A stretch of 64,000 nt of DNA from Myxococcus xanthus. Its GTDB lineage: Bacteria; Myxococcota; Myxococcia; Myxococcales; Myxococcaceae. Position numbers and translations under genes: made by a program. The stretch lies in contig NZ_CP017174.1 of the NCBI RefSeq assembly GCF_006402735.1, positions 4,777,001-4,841,000 on the forward strand, given 5' to 3'. Shown one piece after another: positions 17,695 through 26,279 of this stretch. Each line of letters starts with the position of its first letter. The first letter of the stretch is position 1. Below the pieces are notes generated by a model, which worked only from the letters and a program-made list of their open reading frames with translations, did no database searches and was not told where the DNA came from.

Positions 17695-19355
17695 GCTCGG
17701 CGTGAGGAGGAAGCGGCGGTGGTGTATTCCAGCCCGTGGACGCGGTAGGTCGGCACGGCCTTCTCCTTGCCCTTCACCTGGAGGGCCGGCAGCCCCTCCA
17801 CGTCGAAGCCGGCGCCCGCCCTGCGCACCGTGGACTCGGAGGCCAGCACCTCGCCGCTCTTCGCCATGCCACATAGGCGCGAAGCGGTGTTCACCGTGTC
17901 GCCAATGGCGGTGAACTCGTGGCGTTCGGCGCTGCCCATGTAGCCGACAACGGCCTGCCCGGTGTTCACCCCGATGCCGACCTCAATGGGCTGCTTGCCC
18001 GCGGCCACGCGGCGGCGGTTCAGCTCATGCACGGCGTCTTGCATCTCCAAGGCGGCCCGAAGCGCGCGGGCGGCATCGTCCGGGTGCGACAGCGGCGGCC
18101 CCCAGACGGCCATGACACAGTCCCCAATGAACTTGTCCAGGTTCCCCTCGTGGCGGAACACCACCCCGGCCATGGCGGTGAAGAATGCGTTGAGCATGTC
18201 TACCACCTCTTGCGGAGAATCGTTCTCCGAGATGGTGGTGAACCCGCGGATGTCCGCGAAGAGGCAGCTCACCTCCGCCAGCCTGCTCTGCGCCAGGTCT
18301 TCCGTCTCACCGGCGATCACCGCGTCGGCGACGGCCTTGGACAGGAAGCGGCTGAGCTCCGCGCGCGTCACGGCCTCGGCGCGAATCTGCTCAGCCAGCG
18401 CCGCGTTCTCCAGCGCGATGCTCGCCTGCGAGGCGATGCCGGAGAGGATGGTCAGGTCCTTCTCCGAGAAGGCGTTGATCTGCTGCCGGCTGTCCAGGAA
18501 GAGCACCGCCTGAATCTTCCCGTTCACCTTCAGCGGCACCGCCATGGCGGACCGGATGCCCTGCGCGACGATGCTCTCCGCCGCGGAGAAGCGCTCGTCG
18601 ATGATGGCGTCCGCCGTCAGCACCGCCTTGCCCGTCTCCACCACGCGCTTGAGCACGGTGTCGGACAGCATGACGTTGACGGCCTTGTCGGAGCGGTGGT
18701 GCACCGCCGACGGGATGAACTCGCCGTCCGCGGCCACCTTCAGGATGACGCCGTGGTCCGCGGCCAGCAGTTGGAAGGCCACCTTGAGGATCTGCTCGAA
18801 GAGCCCCGTCTGGCTGCCCTGCAGGCTCACCTGGCGGTGGAACTCATGGGCGATGCGCAGCTTCTCGTAGTCGCGGCGCAGCGCCTCCACGTCCGACACC
18901 TGTTCGGCAGGCCGGAAGTTCTGCGGCACCTGGTCCATCTGCGCCAGGAAGGCCGGCATGGAGATGGACTGCGCCACCACCGTCACGCCCGGCGCGGTGG
19001 GCGCGTTGGCCGGCGCCACCGGCTCGCCGCTGTGGAAGATGAGCCGCGAGGCGCCCAGGGAGATTTCGTCCCCGTCGCGCAGCTTGAGCTCCTTCACCCG
19101 GCGGCCATTCACGAAGGTGCCGTTGGACGAGCCCAGGTCCTTGAGGATGAAGTCCTTGCCCACGCGCTCGATGACCGCGTGTTCCTTGGAGACCTCCCGG
19201 TCCACCAGCCGCAACGTGTTGGACGGATGCCGGCCCAGGGACGTCGCCGGCCCCAGGGGAAACTCTCCGAGCGTGCCATCCGCGAAGCGCCCTGTCAGAC
19301 GGGGGCCGCGAATCTGCCCGGGTTTGGGAGCGAAAGGGACGGGGGACTGGCTCAC
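17691..19355 (-). CDS. class III adenylate/guanylate cyclase with FHA and GAF domains
   Basis: Nucleotide cyclase of about 554 residues. An N-terminal FHA domain (GRHPSNTLRL, SSNGTFVNGRRV) binds phosphothreonine; a GAF domain follows (MAVPLKVNGKIQAVLFLDSR region); the C-terminal catalytic domain has both metal Asp motifs (FADIRGFT, GDCVMAVWG), Lys in DKFIGD favouring ATP, and NTASRL for the transition state. I start at the GTG 19353-19355 because GAGGA lies seven bases upstream; longer frames to ATG 19394 or GTG 19424 lack such a site. It overlaps the Ser/Thr kinase start by four bases. The FHA domain makes it a likely phospho-target or docking partner of that kinase. Confidence 0.92.
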   Translation of the reverse strand: MSQSPVPFAPKPGQIRGPRLTGRFADGTLGEFPLGPATSLGRHPSNTLRLVDREVSKEHAVIERVGKDFILKDLGSSNGTFVNGRRVKELKLRDGDEISLGASRLIFHSGEPVAPANAPTAPGVTVVAQSISMPAFLAQMDQVPQNFRPAEQVSDVEALRRDYEKLRIAHEFHRQVSLQGSQTGLFEQILKVAFQLLAADHGVILKVAADGEFIPSAVHHRSDKAVNVMLSDTVLKRVVETGKAVLTADAIIDERFSAAESIVAQGIRSAMAVPLKVNGKIQAVLFLDSRQQINAFSEKDLTILSGIASQASIALENAALAEQIRAEAVTRAELSRFLSKAVADAVIAGETEDLAQSRLAEVSCLFADIRGFTTISENDSPQEVVDMLNAFFTAMAGVVFRHEGNLDKFIGDCVMAVWGPPLSHPDDAARALRAALEMQDAVHELNRRRVAAGKQPIEVGIGVNTGQAVVGYMGSAERHEFTAIGDTVNTASRLCGMAKSGEVLASESTVRRAGAGFDVEGLPALQVKGKEKAVPTYRVHGLEYTTAASSSRRA

Positions 19356-19462
19356 GCGGAAATCCTCACCGGCCCGGACACTACCAGAGGCCATCGGCAC
19401 CGGGGAACGCTCGGAAATCACCACTGCACGGCCGAGCAGCGTCCGCCTGGCGGGACGGCTCC

Positions 19463-20374
19463 TCAGCGACGGGCCGCCGGCTTCCTGTCCGCACCGCCCG
19501 CCCGGATGGCCAGGCCCACCGAAGGCATCACGGTAACGCCCCCCAGGTTCCGCTCCATCCCGAAGAGCTGCGGCCTGCTCCGGAAGTAGCCCCCCGTCAC
19601 CTCGGCATAGAGGTGGACGTACCGGTAGCCCACGGCGATTCCCAGCGTGGAGCCCACGAAGTGGCTGCCCACCGTCGCGGGAAGCGTCGCGTCGAAGCCC
19701 GACACCGGCTTCCCCTGCTGGGAGTAGTCCACCAGCCGCGCGTCCAGCCGGGTGCGACTGTAGATGTACTTGGGCGCCGCGTAGAGCTTGAAGACGTCCC
19801 CCCAGTCCGCGCTGAGGTACAGGGGCACCTCCACGTCGTAGCGGCTGAAGTCGTTCATCTCCACCACCTCCAGCACGTCCAGGACCGGGCTGCTGAAGAA
19901 GTGCTTGGACACCCCCACCCCCAGGGACATGTCAAAGGAGCGCTGGCCCAGCTCCAGATAGCGGCCCACCTCATCTCCGCCGTGGGCCAGCTGGAACTTC
20001 AGGTCCCCGCGCAGGGAGATGCCGCTGTAGCGCAGGCCCACGTCCAGCCGGTCCACCACCCCCACCCGGACCATCAGCTCCGGATTGACGCCCGGCGGGG
20101 CCACCATCAGCGCCACGCCCGCCGTCAGCAGCTCCTGCTGGGCCTCCTCGCTCAGCGTGTAGGGACGGTCATTCGCCACCGCGTCCCGGGCCGCCTCACC
20201 CTGCTCGATGCCGGCGTCCACCACCCGGACCAGGGACCCCACCGGGATGAAGAACCCCGCCCCGCCCGTCACCTGGACCTGCCCCGGCGCCAACGTCCGG
20301 GCCGTCTGCTGCGTGGACAGCGTGGATGCACACCCCGGAGCCAGGGCCAGGAGCAACAGGGGAAGAATTCGCAT
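19463..20374 (-). CDS. outer-membrane-associated lipoprotein, beta-barrel-like
   Basis: A 303-residue exported protein. The N-terminus MRILPLLLLALAPGCAS is a type II signal peptide with Cys in a good lipobox. The mature chain alternates hydrophobic and polar residues in many short strands ending in aromatic residues (YRYVHLYAEVTGGYF, YLSADWGDVFKLYAAPKYIY), typical of a small outer-membrane barrel or barrel-like surface lipoprotein. No enzyme motif. It lies about 100 bp upstream of the cyclase gene on the same strand, and diverges from truD. Confidence 0.75.
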   Translation of the reverse strand: MRILPLLLLALAPGCASTLSTQQTARTLAPGQVQVTGGAGFFIPVGSLVRVVDAGIEQGEAARDAVANDRPYTLSEEAQQELLTAGVALMVAPPGVNPELMVRVGVVDRLDVGLRYSGISLRGDLKFQLAHGGDEVGRYLELGQRSFDMSLGVGVSKHFFSSPVLDVLEVVEMNDFSRYDVEVPLYLSADWGDVFKLYAAPKYIYSRTRLDARLVDYSQQGKPVSGFDATLPATVGSHFVGSTLGIAVGYRYVHLYAEVTGGYFRSRPQLFGMERNLGGVTVMPSVGLAIRAGGADRKPAARR

Positions 20375-20445
20375 GGGAGGTCACGTTATCCCCTTTCTGG
20401 CGCAGGTGCTTCATTCCGGGGCGCCGCGCTGGTAAGGGGGGCGCC

Positions 20446-22083
20446 GTGCGAATCAAACAAAAGCCCGAGGACTTCTCCGTCAAGGAGTCATACCGTTTCG
20501 ACGAAGTCGACTCGGGACGTCACCGCGTCTACCTGATGGACAAGCAGAAGCTGTCCACCTTCGACGCCGTGACCCGGCTGCGGGATGCGTTCGGCCTCAA
20601 GCCCGGCGCCATCAGCTACTGCGGCCTCAAGGACAAGCAGGGCCGGACCGAGCAGATCATCGCGGTGGACGGCGCCGACGTGGACATGCAGGAGCCTGAC
20701 CTGCGGCTGAAGTACCTGGGCCGCACGGACAAACCGCTGTCCGCCGCCAACATCACCTCCAACCGCTTCTCCGTCACGGTGCGCTCGCTCCAGCCGGAGT
20801 CGCTGGGGCCCCTCAACGTGGCCGCCGCCGAGGTCAACCGCCTGGGCGTCATCAACTACTTCGACAGCCAGCGCTTCGGCTCGCTGAAGCACGGCCAGGG
20901 CTTCATCGCCAAGGACCTCATCCGGGGCGACTTCGAGGCCGCGCTGCACAACTACATGGCCAAGCCGTCCGAGCTGGACCGGACGGAGGACGCCAAGATC
21001 AAGGCCTTCTGGAAGGAGAACTGGGGCCGCTGGGACGCGCGCGTCCCCTACGAGGGCACGCGCAAGTACCACCGCGTCCTCAAGTCCCTGCGCGACCAGC
21101 CGGGTGACTACCTGCGCGCCTTCATGCAGATCGACGCGGACTACCGCGCGATGCTGATCTTCACCTACCAGAGCTTCCTCTGGAACGAGGGTGTGCGGCG
21201 CTACCTCCAGCTGATGCTGCCGCGCGAGCACCTCTTCCCCATGCGCTACCAGGCTGGCACGCTGCTGTTCCACCGCGACGCCAGCCCGGAGGTGCTCCGC
21301 ACGCTGCGCGATGCCTCCTTCCCCCTGCTCGCGCCGAACTCGACGTTCAGCGACCCGAAGGTAGAGGAGGCCGTGCGCTGGGTGCTGGGCCGCGAGAAGC
21401 TCCAGCTGTCGGACCTGCAAGTCCCCGGCGCCGAGCGCAGGCTCTACTTCAAGCACGAGGAGCGGCCCCTGCTGTCGTTCCCGCACAAGCTCGTCGTGGG
21501 CCGCACGCAGGCGGACGAACTCAACCGCGACGACATCAAGGTCAACATCGCCTTCACCCTGCCGCCTGGCGCCTACGCCACCCTGGTCATCAAGCGGCTG
21601 TTCCACTTCGAGTACACCGAGGACAGCGCGGAGACCATCCGCGCCTCGCAGCGGCCGAAGCTGGTGGAGGCCGAAGCCGCCGCCGCCGCGCACGAGCCCT
21701 CCAGCCGCCGGGGGCCGCCCCGCCGTGACGCGGACGGCGCACGCGCCGGAAGCCGTGGCGCTCCGGGTACGGAGACCCGCCGCCGTCCATCCGGAGACCG
21801 CGACACGCGCGCGCCCGCCGGCAACCGCGATGCCCGGGGCGCTGGAGCTCCGGGCCGCCGCCGCACCGGTCCGCGTGAGGTGGAGATCCTCGAGCCCGCC
21901 TCGGGCCGCGCCCGCACCCTGGCCGCCAAGGTCCCCGCGCCCACCCAGGCCGCGGAGCCCGCCGCGCCACTGGGCTTCCGTGAGCGGCAGCGCCAGCGCA
22001 AGGACGCCCGCTCGGCCGCGCGCGCGGAGACCGAGGCCAAGCGTGTGGCCAAGGCCAAGCCCCCGAAATCACGGAAGAAATAG
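20446..22083 (+). CDS. truD: tRNA pseudouridine(13) synthase TruD with long disordered tail
   Basis: Isomerises uridine 13 of tRNA-Glu. The GTG at 20446 follows AAGGGGGG. The motif GLKDKQGRTEQ carries the catalytic Asp 63, and NYFDSQRFG is the second TruD signature. E. coli TruD has about 350 residues; this one has 545. The extra roughly 130 residues after KRLFHFEYTEDSAETIRASQ are Arg/Pro/Ala-rich, low in hydrophobics and end in a Lys/Arg-rich helix. That is likely an RNA-binding or disordered extension. Codon use stays normal across the tail, so it is real coding sequence and not a frame artefact. Confidence 0.93.
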   Translation: MRIKQKPEDFSVKESYRFDEVDSGRHRVYLMDKQKLSTFDAVTRLRDAFGLKPGAISYCGLKDKQGRTEQIIAVDGADVDMQEPDLRLKYLGRTDKPLSAANITSNRFSVTVRSLQPESLGPLNVAAAEVNRLGVINYFDSQRFGSLKHGQGFIAKDLIRGDFEAALHNYMAKPSELDRTEDAKIKAFWKENWGRWDARVPYEGTRKYHRVLKSLRDQPGDYLRAFMQIDADYRAMLIFTYQSFLWNEGVRRYLQLMLPREHLFPMRYQAGTLLFHRDASPEVLRTLRDASFPLLAPNSTFSDPKVEEAVRWVLGREKLQLSDLQVPGAERRLYFKHEERPLLSFPHKLVVGRTQADELNRDDIKVNIAFTLPPGAYATLVIKRLFHFEYTEDSAETIRASQRPKLVEAEAAAAAHEPSSRRGPPRRDADGARAGSRGAPGTETRRRPSGDRDTRAPAGNRDARGAGAPGRRRTGPREVEILEPASGRARTLAAKVPAPTQAAEPAAPLGFRERQRQRKDARSAARAETEAKRVAKAKPPKSRKK

Positions 22084-22188
22084 AGATGTCTCTCCCGGAT
22101 GCAATGGGCGGACGGGCGCGCCGTAGACCAAGGCGTGAACGCTCTTGCCCTCGACGACGCTCCCGGGACGCTCGCCCATGCCATCGGG

Positions 22189-22764
22189 ATGCTGATGGCT
22201 GAGGAAGCCCCTCCGCTTCCCTGGAAAGCGGACGTGCAGGCCGCCCGCCGAGGTGACCCGTCCGCTTTCGAGTCCCTGGTTCGCAGCGTGCAGCGCCCCG
22301 TCTACGGCCTGGCGCTGCGGCTGCTCCAGAGCGAGGCCGAGGCCGCGGAGGTGGCGCAGGAAGCGCTGCTTCGCGCCTACCAGAACCTCCACCGCTACGA
22401 CGACGCGCGCCCGTTCGACCTGTGGGTGCTCGCCATCACCCGCAACCTCTGCCTGGACCTGCTCCGCCGCCGCACCAAGGTGCGCACCGAGGAGTTGGAG
22501 CCCATGAAGGAGGTGCTCCCCAGCGGCGAGGCGTCGCAGGAGGAAGGCGCCATCGCGCGCGAGGAGCGGCAGTCGCTGGAGGAGGCCATGGCCACTCTGT
22601 CCGTCGAGGACCGGGAGGTGCTCGCCCTCTATTACGTCCAGAAGCGCACGACGAAGGAGATCGCCCAGATCATGGGCTGTGCGCCTGGCACCATCATGGC
22701 CCGGCTCTTCCGGGCCCGTGAGAAGCTGCGCAAGAAGATGACGACCGAGGAGGCTCCACGATGA
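22189..22764 (+). CDS. ECF-type RNA polymerase sigma factor
   Basis: A group 4 (ECF) sigma factor of about 191 residues. Region 2: FESLVRSVQRPVYGLALRLL then AEVAQEALLRAYQNLHRYD; region 4: ATLSVEDREVLALYYVQ and TTKEIAQIMGCAPGTIMARL, the DNA-binding helix-turn-helix. The frame is open from 22099, but similarity to the family begins at about residue 20 from ATG 22189 (MLMAEEAPP), so I use that start; ATG 22195 is equally possible. Stop and anti-sigma start overlap as ATGA. An envelope or surface signal sensed by the downstream membrane proteins is the expected input. Confidence 0.92.
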   Translation: MLMAEEAPPLPWKADVQAARRGDPSAFESLVRSVQRPVYGLALRLLQSEAEAAEVAQEALLRAYQNLHRYDDARPFDLWVLAITRNLCLDLLRRRTKVRTEELEPMKEVLPSGEASQEEGAIAREERQSLEEAMATLSVEDREVLALYYVQKRTTKEIAQIMGCAPGTIMARLFRAREKLRKKMTTEEAPR

Positions 22765-23264
22765 ATCCCCACCTGTGCCCGGACCTCGAAGTCCTCTTCG
22801 CGGAGCTGGAAGCCGGCGAAGGGCCCGCGCTGGACCACGCCGCCGAGTGCGCCGCCTGCGCCGCCGTCCTGGAAGATCACCGGCTGATGGAGCAGGACCT
22901 GTACCGGCTGGCGGATCCCCTTCCCCCGCCCACCCTGGTGGCCAGCGTCATGGCGCGCGTGTCCGCCGAACCCGTGCCCCGGCGCCGCGAGGTCTGGTCC
23001 GGGCTGGCCATCCTGCTGACGTCGATGCTGGGCGGGCTGGGCTATCTGGTGATGAGCGACCAGGCGCTCGGCCGGCTGGGAACCGGGCTGGCCTCCGTAC
23101 TGGTGCAGGGGCGCCCCTTCATCGAAGGCGTACTCAGTGGCGCCAACGCGTTGTGGTCCACCGCAGGCATGACGGTGGCCTGCTCTCTCGCCTTCCTCCT
23201 GCTGACGTCGCTGTACGGTCTCAAGCGGCTTGCCGGCACCGGGCCCACTCCTTCCGAAGCGTGA
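22761..23264 (+). CDS. membrane-bound zinc-finger anti-sigma factor
   Basis: A 167-residue anti-sigma factor. The N-terminal HAAECAACAAVLEDH matches the HxxxCxxC zinc-binding anti-sigma motif, and two hydrophobic helices follow (GLAILLTSMLGGLGYLVM; AGMTVACSLAFLLLTSLYGL). It overlaps the sigma gene by four bases and is followed seven bases later by the STN/polymer-forming protein, so the three genes make one operon. It should hold the sigma factor at the membrane until signal; how release happens (proteolysis or redox of the zinc site) cannot be read here. Confidence 0.88.
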   Translation: MNPHLCPDLEVLFAELEAGEGPALDHAAECAACAAVLEDHRLMEQDLYRLADPLPPPTLVASVMARVSAEPVPRRREVWSGLAILLTSMLGGLGYLVMSDQALGRLGTGLASVLVQGRPFIEGVLSGANALWSTAGMTVACSLAFLLLTSLYGLKRLAGTGPTPSEA

Positions 23265-23271
23265 GCGAACC

Positions 23272-24699
23272 ATGAAGCTCCTTCCTCGAATCCTCTTCCC
23301 CGCTCTGCTGCTCGGCGCCCCCCTGGCGCTTGCCCAGGACACGGCGCCCCAGGCTGGCGTGACGGCTCCCGCCGCGAGCACCATCGACATCAGCTTCCGC
23401 GGCACCCTGCGCGACGCCCTCAAGACGATCGCCGACAAGGGGGGCCTCAATCTGGTCGTCACCGGCGACCTGGACTCGCCCGCCGAGGTCCACCTGCGCG
23501 GCGTCACGGCGAACCAGGCCCTGCGCACCGTGGCCCGGGCCTATTCGCTGCGCCTGGACCAGGACGGCACCATCTTCACGCTGCGACCCATGACGGCGCA
23601 GGAGAAGCGCGCCGCCGAGTCGGGTGAGTCCGAAGCCAACGTCGACGCCGCGCCGCTCGAGATGGTGGTGCCTTCCATCCCGCCCATCCCTCCGATTCCC
23701 GACCTCCCGAACGCGTTCTCCGAGGAGACGCGGAACGAGATGAAGCGCGCCCGGGACGAGATGAAGCGGACCCGCGACGAGGTGCGGCGCAACATGCGTC
23801 GCAACGGCAGCCGCAACGTGGTGGCGCGCGGACAGAACCTGGAGGTGAAGGAAGGCCAGTCGGTGGAGAGCGCCGTGGTGTACGGCGGCAACCTGGTGGT
23901 CAACGGCCACGTGAAGGATGACGCGGTCGCCTTCGGCGGCAACCTGGAGGTCCACGGCCGCGTGGACGGAGACGCGCATGCCTTCGGCGGCAACGTCATC
24001 CTGGGGCCGGACGCACACGTGGAAGGCGACGTGTCTGCCTTTGGCGGCTCCGTGGAGCGCGACGACGCCGCCCAGGTGGAAGGCAGCATCGAGTCCTTCG
24101 GCGGCGCGGGGATTGGCCGCATGGTGGCCAGTGAAATCAAGAAGGGCGTGAAGGAAGCCAAGGACCCCTCCGAAAACCGGAGGGACCGCGACGATGACGG
24201 CGCGGGCATGGCGGGCTTCATCCTCACCTTCGCGGTGCTCTTCGGGCTCGGCTTCCTGGGTCAGATGTTCTTCCCCGCGCGCATGAAGCAGCTGGGTGAG
24301 GAAGTGCGCCGCAGGCCGGTGCAGACGGGGCTCACCGGCTTCGTGGGACTGCTGGCGATGATTCCCCTCACGGTGGTGCTGTGCATCACCATCATCGGAA
24401 TCCCGGTGGCGCTGGTGCTGTGGATGGCGGCCCCCGTGGCGGCGGCGCTGGGCTACGCGGCGGTGGCGAGCGAGCTGGGCACGCGGCTGCCCATCCTCCG
24501 CGGCCGGAAGACGCAGGCGGTGGTGCTGGCCCTGGGGCTGCTGGTGCTGATGGTGGTGGGCTCGCTCCCCATCCTCGGTCCCATCATCACCACGCTGGTC
24601 GGCCTGATGGCCCTGGGCGCGGTGGTCCGCACCCGCTTCGGGCACCGGCCGCAGGGCATGCCCGAGCCCATCATCCCCTCGACCGAGCAGCCTGTCTGA
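23272..24699 (+). CDS. exported STN-like + polymer-forming (bactofilin-like) membrane protein
   Basis: A 475-residue protein with an unusual domain order. Signal peptide (MKLLPRILFPALLLGAPLAL); secretin/TonB short N-terminal-like domain, about 35-100 (FRGTLRDALKTIADKGGLNL, VTANQALRTVARAYSL); charged helix about 145-180; right-handed beta-helix repeats about 190-285 (GNLVVNGHVKDDAVAFGG, GNLEVHGRVDGDAHAFGG, GNVILGPDAHVEGDVSAFGG); then four membrane helices from about 305. The start at 23272 directly follows the anti-sigma gene. It is probably the sensor or effector of the sigma system, with the STN domain facing the periplasm. No homologous function is known to me. Confidence 0.85.
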   Translation: MKLLPRILFPALLLGAPLALAQDTAPQAGVTAPAASTIDISFRGTLRDALKTIADKGGLNLVVTGDLDSPAEVHLRGVTANQALRTVARAYSLRLDQDGTIFTLRPMTAQEKRAAESGESEANVDAAPLEMVVPSIPPIPPIPDLPNAFSEETRNEMKRARDEMKRTRDEVRRNMRRNGSRNVVARGQNLEVKEGQSVESAVVYGGNLVVNGHVKDDAVAFGGNLEVHGRVDGDAHAFGGNVILGPDAHVEGDVSAFGGSVERDDAAQVEGSIESFGGAGIGRMVASEIKKGVKEAKDPSENRRDRDDDGAGMAGFILTFAVLFGLGFLGQMFFPARMKQLGEEVRRRPVQTGLTGFVGLLAMIPLTVVLCITIIGIPVALVLWMAAPVAAALGYAAVASELGTRLPILRGRKTQAVVLALGLLVLMVVGSLPILGPIITTLVGLMALGAVVRTRFGHRPQGMPEPIIPSTEQPV

Positions 24700-24752
24700 C
24701 AGGGATTGCCGGGTGCTTTGCCCGGCGCGTCACGCACCGACGCGAGTCTTCA

Positions 24753-24802
24753 GGGGGACTGTCCCGGGCGCCACACGGCCCGAGACGGTCCCCTCTCGTT
24801 TT
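24753..24802 (+). terminator. Rho-independent terminator of sigma/anti-sigma operon
   Basis: Stem GGGGACTGTC (24754-24763) pairs with GACGGTCCCC (24784-24793) with one G-U pair, and an inner CGGGC/GCCCG stem extends it. The tail TCTCGTTTT completes the signal. A smaller hairpin (GCCGGG/CCCGGC, 24708-24726) lies just downstream of the stop codon. Confidence 0.7.
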
Positions 24803-24932
24803 ACAGTGTGCGCCTTAGCCAAGCTCGGGCGCGCCATCACCACGCCTATCGGCCAGGCGTGTTGGGCATAGCGCGTCATGCCTTCAGAGGCTTTGACCGC
24901 CCGGTCCGCGTGCGCCATTTTGCGCGCACCCT

Positions 24933-26279
24933 ATGCGACGCCTTCCCGACGTACCGCCGCGCGGCCGGGCCATCACCGTGGACCTCGAGGGCGAGAGCCT
25001 CCCCGCCATCGAAGGTGAGCCGGTGGCGTGCTCGCTGGTTGCCGCGGGTGAGCCCATGCTCGCCCGCTCCATCAAGTACCACCGGCCGCGAGGCCCCTAC
25101 TGCTTCGCCGGGGCCTGCTCGCATTGCCTGATGCGGGTGGACGGCGTGCCCAATGTCTACGCGTGCCGCACGCCCGCGCGGGACGGCATGAAGCTGGAGC
25201 GGCAGAACGCCTACCCCTCCGCGAAGGTGGACATCTTCGAGAGCATCGACTGGTTCTTCCCCAAGGGCATGGACCACCACGAGATGTTCGCCGGCGTGCC
25301 GGTGGCCGAGCAGGTGATGGCCAAGGTGGCGCGGCAGCTCGCGGGGCTGGGCCTGCTGCCCAAGACGCCCGCGCCAGTGACGGCGCCCGCGCGCACGGTG
25401 CGCACCCGCGTGGCCGTGGTGGGCGGCGGCGCGGCGGGACTGGCGGCGGCGCGCGTGCTCACCGAGCGGGACGTGGGCTTCCTCCTCATCGAGCGGGACG
25501 ACGCGCTCGGTGGCCGGCTCGCGAACGGCGCGCCGGAGGCCGGCGGCCCCAGCCTGGACGACATCCACCGCATCTCCCCCAGCAGCGTGCTCACGCGGGC
25601 CACCGCGCTGGGCCTGTATGACGACGATGCGGGGCGCTTCCTCGCGGTGGGCACCTGGGAGGCGGACGCGCCGCGCCTGGTGAAGGTGTACTCGGAGCGC
25701 TTCCTGCTCACGCCCGGCGGCCATCCGCCCACGCTCCCCTTCGAGAACAACGACCTGCCCGGCGTCTACGCGGGCCGAGCGGCCAGCCTGCTGCTGCGCC
25801 GCTACGACGTGGCGCCGGAGACAGCAGCCCTGGTGGGCTGGGGCGCGGAGCTGCACGCGCTGGCGAACCTGCTCCAGGAGCGCGGCACGAAGGTGGTGGC
25901 GGTGGTGGACCTGCGGGACACGCCGCCGGCGGGCGCCCATGCCACGGCGGTACGAGGCAGCGAGCCCAAGGCCCATGGCCTGCGCGGCGTGAGCGCCTTC
26001 AGCTACACGCGCGAGGGCGGCGGCCGCGAGAAGGTGTCGTGTGACGCGGTGCTGGTGTCCGTCCCCGTCAGCCCCAGCTTCGAGCTGGCGCGGCAGGGCG
26101 GCGCGAAGGTGCCGTTCGACGAGAAGCGCGGGCTCTTCGTGGTGGAGACGGACGCGGACGGGCGCACCCAGGCGCCGGACGTGTACGCCGCGGGTGACGT
26201 CACGGGCGGAGGCACCGCGAAGGACGCGGCGGCGGCCGGACGGCGCGCGGCCCAGGCGCTGGTGGGAGGGCTGTCATGA
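24933..26279 (+). CDS. [2Fe-2S]/FAD dehydrogenase subunit (HcnA-HcnB-like fusion; sarcosine oxidase alpha-like)
   Basis: A 448-residue fusion. The N-terminal Fer2_4-type domain holds Cys 57, 62, 65 and 78 (CFAGACSHC and YAC). The FAD domain begins at about 153 with VAVVGGGAAGLAAARVL, and ends with the FAD pyrophosphate motif DVYAAGDVTGGG. In hydrogen cyanide synthase these parts are two proteins (HcnA and HcnB); in sarcosine oxidase alpha they are joined but with a T-domain that is absent here. It overlaps the next gene by four bases. Candidate substrates are glycine, an N-methyl amino acid, an opine or hydroxyproline. Confidence 0.82.
   Translation: MRRLPDVPPRGRAITVDLEGESLPAIEGEPVACSLVAAGEPMLARSIKYHRPRGPYCFAGACSHCLMRVDGVPNVYACRTPARDGMKLERQNAYPSAKVDIFESIDWFFPKGMDHHEMFAGVPVAEQVMAKVARQLAGLGLLPKTPAPVTAPARTVRTRVAVVGGGAAGLAAARVLTERDVGFLLIERDDALGGRLANGAPEAGGPSLDDIHRISPSSVLTRATALGLYDDDAGRFLAVGTWEADAPRLVKVYSERFLLTPGGHPPTLPFENNDLPGVYAGRAASLLLRRYDVAPETAALVGWGAELHALANLLQERGTKVVAVVDLRDTPPAGAHATAVRGSEPKAHGLRGVSAFSYTREGGGREKVSCDAVLVSVPVSPSFELARQGGAKVPFDEKRGLFVVETDADGRTQAPDVYAAGDVTGGGTAKDAAAAGRRAAQALVGGLS

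Noticed and set aside
17919-19589. 556-codon plus-strand frame over the cyclase gene
   Set aside because: Antisense shadow without any domain; the minus frame has FHA, GAF and cyclase motifs.
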